From Homalodisca vitripennis (lineage: Eukaryota > Arthropoda > Insecta > Hemiptera > Cicadellidae): a DNA stretch of 64,000 bases. The stretch's first letter is position 1. Each line of letters begins with the position of its first letter. Location of the stretch: contig NC_060207.1 in NCBI RefSeq assembly GCF_021130785.1, positions 7,902,501-7,966,500 on the forward strand, given 5' to 3'. The position numbers and the translations under genes were made by a program. Positions 56,651 to 64,000 of this stretch are shown here, one piece after another. The notes under the pieces were generated by a model, which worked only from the letters and a program-made list of their open reading frames with translations, did no database searches and had not been told where the DNA came from.

Positions 56651-59091
56651 CAGCGGTTCCCAAACTGGGGGGGCGCGCCCCCCTGGGGGGGGCGTGACAC
56701 CCAAATGAAATAAATAAAAAAAATTACAAAAATAATTTCCTCATAATAATACTCCCCTCCCGCCATCCATGACCCCCACCACCCGTTACCCTCCATTTGG
56801 CCTTGGCGTGAGTGCGAGTGTCCCTCCACCCCTACCACGCCCGCCTACCACTACCCCCACCGCATCTTCAATCCAATGTCAATAACCTTGCACTTTGTTC
56901 AGTGCTTGCGTTGTAACTAGTCCGTTGTGCCAACAGTGCTTTCCGTGAATTATCGTCAGCGTGTTTGCTGTATTGTGGGTGTTCTGTAATTGCTGCGACG
57001 TTTGAATTGGAGTAATTGTTTTTGTGTTGTGTGAGTTCTGTGTGAAGCTGAATCAGAGAAGATGAACACGGCAAAGAAACACAAGTATATTGACGATTAT
57101 ATTCAATATGGGTTTGTTTCCTTGCTTAAAGATAATGTTGATCACCCTCAGTGCGTTATTTACTATGAGGTATTAAGCAATGACGCGATGAGGCCTAATT
57201 GTCTTCTGAGACATTTGTCAACCAAACATGCCTCTTTAAAGGACAAACCTAAAGAGTTTTTCGCTGCAAAATCTAAGAATTTAAAGCGCATGAAGTTAGA
57301 TAGCACTGGATCTGCTGCTCAGTCATCTCTAAAAGTGCTTGAAGCTTCATATGAATTATCTCTTATTAATGCTAAGGAAAAGAAAAGTCACACTACTGGT
57401 GAAACGCTTGTTAAACCGTGCATTTTAAAAGCAGCCGATGTTGTCCTTGGAACTGATAGTAGGCAAAAGCTATCACAAATACCACTTTCAGACAACACCG
57501 TAAAACGCCGCATTGATGATATGGCCAAGGACATTAAAAACTAGGTGGTTGATGCAATAAAAAAATCACCGTTTTTTGCTATCCAGCTTGACGAGAGTAC
57601 AGACATAGCACAATCCTCTCATTTGCTTGTATATGTTCGTTACATTGAAAATGAAAGAATGAAGGATGAACTGATGTTTTCTACTGAGCTGTTGACCACT
57701 ACTAAAGCTGTAGATGTGATGGAAGCAGTATCAGACTTTTTTAAGAAACACGAACTTTCTTGGCAAAAACTTATTGGTGTATGCACAGATGGTGCTCCTT
57801 CAATGCTGGGTTCTCGTTCAGGCTTTGTGCAGTTGGTCAAAGAGAAGAATGCTGATGTGGTTGGGATTCATTGTTTTATTCACCGCCAAGCCTTGGCAGC
57901 AGAAACTCTTCCTAACGAACTCAATGCTGTTTTAAAGCTTTGTATTAAAGTAGTCAACTACGTTAAGAACAGTGCATTAAATACTCGACTGTTTAAAATT
58001 CTGTGTGAAGATTTAGGAAGTGATCACAAAACGCTGCTATTTCATACAGAAGTACGATGGCTATCAAAAGGCAATATGTTGGGAAGAATATTGAACTCTG
58101 TGATGAAGTGATAACGTTTTTGGCACAGCAGAAACAAAACGAGCTTAGTGCAGAGTTCAAAAAACCCTGGAACCAAGTGATTTTGGCCTATTTATCAGAC
58201 TTTTTTGACACGTTAAATAACCTAAACTTGAGACTGCAAGGTGCAGACTCAAATATAGTAACACATCGGGATGCCATCAAGATGTACGTTGAGAAACTAC
58301 AACTTTGGATACGTAAAGTGTCAATGAACCCCAGCAAACTATTCAAGTTTCAGCAAAGTAGTGTCAGTCTCAGAAGAAGTATGTTTTGAGGACGTTTTTG
58401 AAGGATCGCTTTTGAAAAAACTTGATAATTGACCATTTGAAGAACCTCAAGGAGGAGTTCAGCAAGTACTTTCCTAACTTGTCAGAGGAGTTGTACAAAC
58501 TATCAACTGACCCGTTCAACATGGACATACAGTTGCTGCCAGAAGAGTTGCAAGAGGAGGGAATAGAAATAAAAAATGACTCTGCTGCAAGATACGATTT
58601 TGACAAAATGGACAAGCCCTCATTTTGGTTAAAGTACTTAAAAGTTTACCCCAGTGTTTCAGGGAAAGCTGTTCGGATGTACTTGCCTTTTTCAACAACA
58701 TACATGTGCGAAAAAGCGTTTTCAACTCTTGTGGCGATCAAAACCAAGTACCGCAACAAACTTGATGTCGAAAGTGACCTACGCTGTGCTTTGTCTGAAA
58801 CTCAACCCAGGATCTGTCAGCTTATCCAGAACATGCAAGCGCACCCATCTCACTAAATTACATTTTATGTTTTGTTTTTGTAAGTAGGTAGGCCTATTGT
58901 TTCACCTTCCTTAAATTGAAAATGTATCTGTGTTACAATGTTAAATTTTGTATCAATTATTATATTCGTTTTTTCATGTAATACTTGTTTAAATTTTCAC
59001 CATACGTACAATTATTGATATGTGTAGGGGGGCGTGGGGGGTCTCCAAATAACCAGAGGGGGCGTGGTACAAAAAAGTTTGGGAACCCCTG
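56651..59091 (+). mobile_element. hAT element, Buster type, decayed
   Basis: The 8-bp duplication atctaact lies at 56643-56650 and 59092-59099 and fits the nnnTAnnn pattern reported for Buster hATs. The ends are CAGCGGTTCCCAAAC and inverted CAGGGGTTCCCAAAC. G-rich subterminal tracts, including gggggggcgcgcccccc on the left, flank the transposase gene. The length is 2441 bp. Confidence 0.92.
57062..58855 (+). pseudogene. Buster-type hAT transposase, broken
   Basis: The coding region starts at ATG 57062. It has an in-frame TAG at 57542 (likely a former CAG) and frameshifts near 58090 and 58400, then ends after 58850. Preserved parts include the BED-like N-terminus, QLDESTD (first catalytic Asp), VCTDGAPSMLG (second), HCFIHRQALAAE, and the C-terminal dimerisation motif CEKAFSTLVAIKTKYRNKL. 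In the BED finger the second Cys is replaced (CVIY where the intact relative has CVIC). Gross structure is complete, so inactivation is by point changes only. Confidence 0.9.
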
Positions 59092-59099
59092 ATCTAACT

Positions 59100-59514
59100 G
59101 GTGAAGAAATACTTGTGAGAGTTCTGTGGCACCCCTTTCATATAAGAGATGTGCTCATTTGTTTCATTTTCAAGAATGTGACCTAGCAAGAATGTGTGGC
59201 AAACACTGTAATTTTGATTTATAACAACATTGGCAAGTTTTTGTAGGAAATACAAATGGCATGTAAGCTCTAACTATGTGACTTAACAGGAGTTGAAGCT
59301 TAGACATAAAGGTATTTAGGGCCTTTGATTTTTCAATTGTGAGTGTGTTGGTCAGTTGGCACATTCATGATTGTAGGCGGGTAAATAGGAGCCTCAATTT
59401 AAACTTAAAGTTGTACACTTCAATAATGTAGTGTAAGAGAAACAGTACCGAGTAGGATATGTTACCTTTACATGAAAAGTAATAGGGATAAACATAACTC
59501 AATTATAAATAAAG
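59100..59514. other. 3' flank of MRRF
   Basis: No gene was recognised between the hAT element and the MRRF polyadenylation signal. Confidence 0.4.
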
Positions 59515-59520
59515 TTTATT
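59515..59520 (-). promoter_or_regulatory. MRRF polyadenylation signal
   Basis: AATAAA on the minus strand lies about 50 bp past the MRRF stop codon. Confidence 0.7.
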
Positions 59521-59567
59521 GACATGTACACCTAAAGTTTCTTGATGACAACAGTCTTTTGTTAAGG

Positions 59568-59651
59568 CTATGCCTCATTTAACAACTCTTGTTGCTTTGC
59601 TTCTAACATTTTCTCTGCTGTGGAGATATGGTCTGTCGCCACTTGTGTAAT
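59568..59651 (-). CDS. MRRF: MRRF terminal exon
   Basis: It has 27 codons plus TAG and encodes the C-terminal helix of the RRF domain. The acceptor is ttttttcag. Confidence 0.85.
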   Translation of the reverse strand: MTQVATDHISTAEKMLEAKQQELLNEA

Positions 59652-60251
59652 CTGAAAAAAATAACAAAATCATACATTTTTTCATTGATTGTAACATACA
59701 CAAATGAATTATTGTTATCAAAAACTAATACCAGTATGAATAACAATTACTGCAATCAGTAATATTAGAATTATATTACGAGTTCATTAAGATCCTGGTT
59801 CATTCCAAAATATGTATACTATTCACACTGCTGTGAGTACTTATGCACTACATTTAACAGGTAAAATATTCTAAAACATTCACATTAAGCACAGCAAAGA
59901 TGCCATACACAATGAAAAGCAACACAGTTGCAAATCGTTGAAACTACATTAGATCAAACACAATACCTTTAAATTCTAAAAATGCAATATAATTATTTAA
60001 CAATTCATCAATAAAAAATAAAAAAATACCATTATAATTACATAATATTTTGTAAGTTACAGTTACTTATCTATTATGAATTGAATAGAACTCAAAGTAA
60101 GAATAAAAAAGTAAGTCTGCTAGACCAGCGGTTCCCAAAATTCTAACGAGTTGAGGACCCCCTGAAAATAACTCAAACCATTGGGGACCCCTAAAAATAA
60201 TTTTGAATGTATGGTAAGTGGGTATTTATTAATAACTTAAACAAACGGATA

Positions 60252-60309
<58 letters not shown>

Positions 60310-63300
60310 TATAATCATAATGTACTTGTAATATATTTATATTATTTATACTTACTGGATATATACCAACGATGGATACAGCATAAACTGAAAAGTAATT
60401 ATTGCACTCTTGTGTTTACATTATTTTCCAATATTTTTTTTAAAGTATTAAAACAAATGCCAAAAACGTTCGTTTGCCTAGCTAGGAAACAAATAAGTGG
60501 GCACACATTAAATTTAAAAAAGATGAAATTTTATTTTACATTACATAATTTTATTTTACATAATTTAAATTGTTATCAATTTAATTTTATAATATTATGA
60601 ATTGTTTAAAAGATTTTTTTCACTTTTTTATATGATTTTGATTAGTCCTAGTGTGAAAGATGAAATCTATCTTTTTTGTCCAGAATTTCTTTCATATCAG
60701 GTCGCAAGTTTGAGACCTTTAAACGAAAATCGTCATGCACATTGAGACGATTCCGATATTTGTTTTTCATATAGCATAATGTGGAGAACGCCTGTTCACA
60801 TTTGTATGTTGTGCAAAATTGTATATAATGTTTTAAGGCTTTAAAAGCTAACTCCTTGTGGTCTCGCTGCACTATCAACCAAAACTCCATGAGTGTTTCG
60901 TCCTTGTAGGTACTTTTAAGGGTGCCATTGCTTGATAAATCAATGAGTTGGTCTTGTTCTTTTTCAATTAAATTTAGTTCTTCAATGTCCATAGTAGTAA
61001 AGGGATCTCTTATCCAACTGTTCTTAGAATCTGGTTCTGGAAAATACTCTTTCAATGATGTTGCTAAAGTCTTAAGGTGGGCCGATATTTCTTCTCTGAC
61101 ATTTTCTGATAACTGCTCCTGGTTAGATTCTAAAAACATTTGTAGTAATCGGAAGTTTGTAAATGATTTTTTTTCAACTCTTCTGGACCAAAGTTCAAAT
61201 TTTTGTTTCATTGCTGCAATCTTGTCCTCCACTCTGAATATATCCACATAAAATCCTTGCAAACTTAAATTTAATTCATTTAAGTGTCCAAAAATATCTG
61301 ATAGGTAAGCAACCTTACATAGCCAATTAAAATCGTTCAGTTGATAAGAAAATTGTGTTTCCAGGAGAAAAACACAAACCTCATCTCTGAGTTCAAAAAA
61401 CCGCTCAAGTACCTTTCCCCGAGAGAGCCACCTAATCTCGGTGTGTAACAAGAGCTGAATATGCTCACTCTGCATGTCTCTGCATAACGCTTCAAACAGC
61501 CTGGATTGTAGGGGGCGTGATTTAATGAAATTAATTATCTTAACAACTTCATCACAGGTAGTCTTAAGTGTTACTGGCATATTTTTCGCTGCCAGTGCTT
61601 CCCTGTGGATGCAACAATGAGTCCATTGGACATGTGGTGCGACTTTTTGTAATATGCCCAATAATCCTGTTTTGTAGCCAGACATAGCTCCAGCACCATC
61701 ACTTGTAATAGAAACACATTTATCCCACTTAATATTGTGTTGGGAAAAAAACTTATCAATAGCATTAAAAATATCTTCACCTTTTGTATGCATAAGTTCA
61801 CAAGAGAACAAAAAATCTTCATAACATTGATGTTCGAAAATAAATCTGACAAAAACTAGCATAGTAGCTTTCTTGGATATATCCGTGCTTTCATCTATTT
61901 GCAAGGCAAAAATGTCGCTATTAGATATTTTCATAAATAAATTGTATTGGATATTTTCAGACATATCTGTTATTCGCCTTTGAACTGTATTGTTCGATAA
62001 TGGAATTGAGCTGATCATTTTAGCTGCTTGATCTCCAAGCACAATTCTGCACATTTTTACAGCAGCAGGGATAATAAGTTCTTCTGCTATTGTGTGTGCC
62101 TTGCCAGAAGTTGCAATAAGCTCAGCAACCTGGTAAGAAGCTAATGTTGCATTTTCATTGACATTTAGACCTACAATACCTTTTTTAATTATATTTTTAG
62201 ATTTTTTTAACTCGTTTAGCTTTAGGTTGAAAAACTCTACTGACTTAGTTTTAGATTCAGGATGTTTTGTTTCAAGGTGACGTCGCAATTTAGTAGGTTT
62301 CATGCCTTCATTTGACAAAACTTCTAAACAAATAACGCACTGTGGCTTTGGATTATCTTCAGTACCAATATATGTAAAACCTAATTCCAAATATTCATTA
62401 TTGTATTTTCTTATTTTTTTACTGGTACCTAATTTTTTACTCACGCTTCTTAAGCTAGTACAGGGCTGTTCACAGCTGGGCACTTCATCGACCATAGCAG
62501 TACTACATGAAGGATGCTCTTCCTTTTCCACGTCAGATATTGGCCTTTTTAACTTGGCACTAATTAACCAACGATCCATTGTTACTTTTGGCTACTAAAC
62601 ACTAAACTAAACCGACCAACTATTATTAAATAAACTGTTGTTACATAAATGCAATTATCAACAGACAACAACACTGATTACCACTGAACGTACAACACAG
62701 TACAACTGAATCTATTCTGAGAGATCACGTGAGCGACTGCGAGTGTCGGCGACGGCGCGTAGTGGGGAGCAGGGTCAATGCCATGGCTGACAAACCGGTG
62801 GGGAAATGTATATCAGCGTCATTCGCCGCTCACTCTCGTACTATCGCTCCGTCACTCGCCCAGTAATGATGTCTCTATAAGCTTGTCACAGTTCACATTA
62901 TGGACTTACAAACTACGCTGATCGTATTTACTCGCATACCTAAAATATCTGTTTAGTGTTATATTTAACACTTTAAAAAAATCAAAATTATAGAATAACT
63001 TTTAATAGAAAGTTTTTTTTTATTTTATACCACCTCGCTGCGGACCCCCTTAACGAGCTTTACGGACCCCTAGGGGTCCGCGGACCACCTTTTGGGAACC
63101 GCTGTGCTAGACAATGCATTAGTTTAGTTTTAAAGAACTTGTTTTCAAATTACTTACGGGAATGTACAAGAATATTATTCTTGATTCTCTTATTATATTT
63201 GTGGTTATAATGCAGACAACAAGCTATTTGCTTTAATTCACATAAATACAGTGAAAAAATTTGAGAAATGCAACTATGATTGTTCCCAAAATTTAAGATT

Positions 63301-63532
63301 AAAAATTGCATAACACAATATTTTTTTGCTTAAATAATTTAGTTTGGTTAGATATTGTTACCAACTTACGTAATTCGTGATCTCATTCGCTGTATCCTGG
63401 GAAAGACCATCTTTCTCTTTGATTTTTACAGCTTTTATGAATTTGTTCTGTGAATCTTTTATACCATCCCGGCATTTTATGAATAATGCTTTGGCATTTT
63501 TGGATAAAGATTCTCTGTGTTCTTTGGTAACT
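59568..63532 (-). CDS. MRRF: Mitochondrial ribosome recycling factor, last two exons
   Basis: MRRF splits the mitochondrial ribosome after termination, working with mtEF-G2 in the matrix. Exon 63370-63532 encodes VTKEHRESLSKNAKALFIKC and on to the DGLSQDTANEITNY segment. Exon 59568-59651 encodes ITQVATDHISTAEKMLEAKQ and ends QELLNEA. Together they form the end of the RRF three-helix domain, including the TREHRE-like motif. The junction is phase 0 with gtaagt donor and tttcag acceptor. The intron holds a complete Buster-type hAT in the same orientation (60126-63104). The 5' exons lie beyond the window end. Confidence 0.88.
60249..60304. repeat. (TA)n microsatellite inside the hAT element
   Basis: A TA run lies in the 3' non-coding part of the element. 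It may distinguish this copy from others. Confidence 0.9.
60648..62579 (-). CDS. Buster-type hAT transposase, intact, 643 aa (ZBED5-like)
   Basis: It excises and inserts its element using an RNase H-like fold. A BED zinc finger is visible with C81, C84, H101 and H106 (CVIC ... LRRHLETKH). Catalytic Asp candidates are D229 in LQIDESTD and D294 in TSDGAGAMSG, followed by the HCCIHREALAAK motif at about 321-332. The C-terminal hAT dimerisation region includes CEQAFSTLCYMKNKYRNRL near residue 594. Length fits the 600-700 aa norm. No stop or frameshift interrupts it. Domesticated vertebrate ZBED5 belongs to the same group, but the flanking terminal repeats and duplication show this is a mobile copy. 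Confidence 0.93.
   Translation of the reverse strand: MDRWLISAKLKRPISDVEKEEHPSCSTAMVDEVPSCEQPCTSLRSVSKKLGTSKKIRKYNNEYLELGFTYIGTEDNPKPQCVICLEVLSNEGMKPTKLRRHLETKHPESKTKSVEFFNLKLNELKKSKNIIKKGIVGLNVNENATLASYQVAELIATSGKAHTIAEELIIPAAVKMCRIVLGDQAAKMISSIPLSNNTVQRRITDMSENIQYNLFMKISNSDIFALQIDESTDISKKATMLVFVRFIFEHQCYEDFLFSCELMHTKGEDIFNAIDKFFSQHNIKWDKCVSITSDGAGAMSGYKTGLLGILQKVAPHVQWTHCCIHREALAAKNMPVTLKTTCDEVVKIINFIKSRPLQSRLFEALCRDMQSEHIQLLLHTEIRWLSRGKVLERFFELRDEVCVFLLETQFSYQLNDFNWLCKVAYLSDIFGHLNELNLSLQGFYVDIFRVEDKIAAMKQKFELWSRRVEKKSFTNFRLLQMFLESNQEQLSENVREEISAHLKTLATSLKEYFPEPDSKNSWIRDPFTTMDIEELNLIEKEQDQLIDLSSNGTLKSTYKDETLMEFWLIVQRDHKELAFKALKHYIQFCTTYKCEQAFSTLCYMKNKYRNRLNVHDDFRLKVSNLRPDMKEILDKKDRFHLSH
63370..63532 (-). 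CDS. MRRF: MRRF penultimate exon
   Basis: It is bounded by a tatttag acceptor and gtaagt donor. It carries the KEHRE motif near its start. Confidence 0.85.
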
Positions 63533-64000
63533 CTAAATAAACAACATAGCACATTTAAAAAATACATAGTCTACAATCAAATCAAAACAAATACCTAAGC
63601 TTTTATTAACACATTTAACAGAACAGTTATGGTATAAGAAATAAAGCAGTTCTAGAGATCAAACTCAGCTAGATGTTAAGTATAGAGTTTTCATAAAAGA
63701 ATAGTGTTGGGTTTTGAATATGATTTAAATGAACAGAATTACTTATAGTGAATGTTGTTTATTCATAAAATAGAGATAAGCTACGACAATTAGGATTGTG
63801 AAATAAAGATATTCTCTCTCTCTCTCTCTCAATTCTATTAATTGTATTTTCTGCAAAGAAGAAACAACCTAATCATGATTATTTATAAGACAACATTAAA
63901 TAATCACTTTAACTGAGTCATTTGGTCTTTCAAAGATTTCATGTAGATTTTGAGTACCCTATATGTGTGAATTGTGTTTGTTAACACACCCATTATTAAT
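63533..64000. other. MRRF intron to window end
   Basis: It includes a (CT)n tract near 63811-63830. No further MRRF exon was recognised. Confidence 0.45.

Larger units (their letters stand above)
60126..63104 (-). mobile_element. Complete Buster-type hAT element in an MRRF intron
   Basis: The perfect 8-bp duplication tgctagac lies at 60118-60125 and 63105-63112 (nnnTAnnn pattern). The ends are CAGCGGTTCCCAAAA and inverted CAGCGGTTCCCAAAA. Subterminal ggacccc motifs occur at both ends. The 2979-bp element carries one intact transposase ORF and a (TA)n tract near its left end, so it may be functional. Confidence 0.95.

Overview
The window looks like insect nuclear DNA. It is AT-rich, with long introns, canonical GT-AG splice sites, AATAAA signals and a dense mix of DNA transposons and non-LTR retrotransposon fragments. 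The repeat types fit a hemipteran (perhaps a leafhopper relative), but that placement is an impression and not proven. I found no rRNA, tRNA, CRISPR or prokaryotic features.

Host genes are recognisable mainly as short exons. The plus strand at 11.2-16.8 kb carries the last four coding exons of U1 snRNP 70 kDa protein. The minus strand at 27.7-30.1 kb carries an unbroken 809-residue lysine-rich ORF of unknown function. The minus strand at 36.4-37.7 kb carries the last two coding exons of RNA polymerase I subunit RPA43. The plus strand at 47.1-49.7 kb carries the Rubicon homology domain of a Rubicon-like autophagy regulator, with one apparent frameshift. The minus strand at 50.2-52.0 kb carries exons of the ciliary protein CFAP90, tail-to-tail with Rubicon. 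The minus strand at 59.6-63.5 kb carries the last two exons of mitochondrial ribosome recycling factor, whose intron holds an intact hAT transposon. The 5' ends of U1-70K and MRRF are probably outside the window. Those of RPA43 and Rubicon were not located.

Mobile DNA dominates the rest. There is an intact mariner with perfect 29-bp terminal repeats and TA duplication (1231-2545). Two Buster-type hAT elements carry 8-bp duplications of the form nnnTAnnn: 56651-59091 is decayed and 60126-63104 has an intact 643-aa ORF. There are two piggyBac-like non-autonomous elements; one keeps only the first 32 transposase codons and sits inside a 125-bp tandem array. A separate piggyBac transposase pseudogene, several mariner, DDE and pogo remnants, and four LINE fragments are also present. 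One LINE is interrupted by an 823-bp foldback element whose removal restores the reading frame.

Tandem arrays occur at 5.3-6.2, 22.3-23.2, 31.0-33.1 and 33.9-34.4 kb. Two compositional oddities stand out: about 370 bp made almost only of A and C (41.84-42.21 kb), and a 16-bp poly-C minisatellite (46.0-46.1 kb) directly after a PHD-finger coding segment. I did not find a convincing new multi-gene system. The most informative material is the nested transposon history, the shape of the Pol I and Rubicon genes, and a decayed virus-like ORF at 24.0-24.5 kb.
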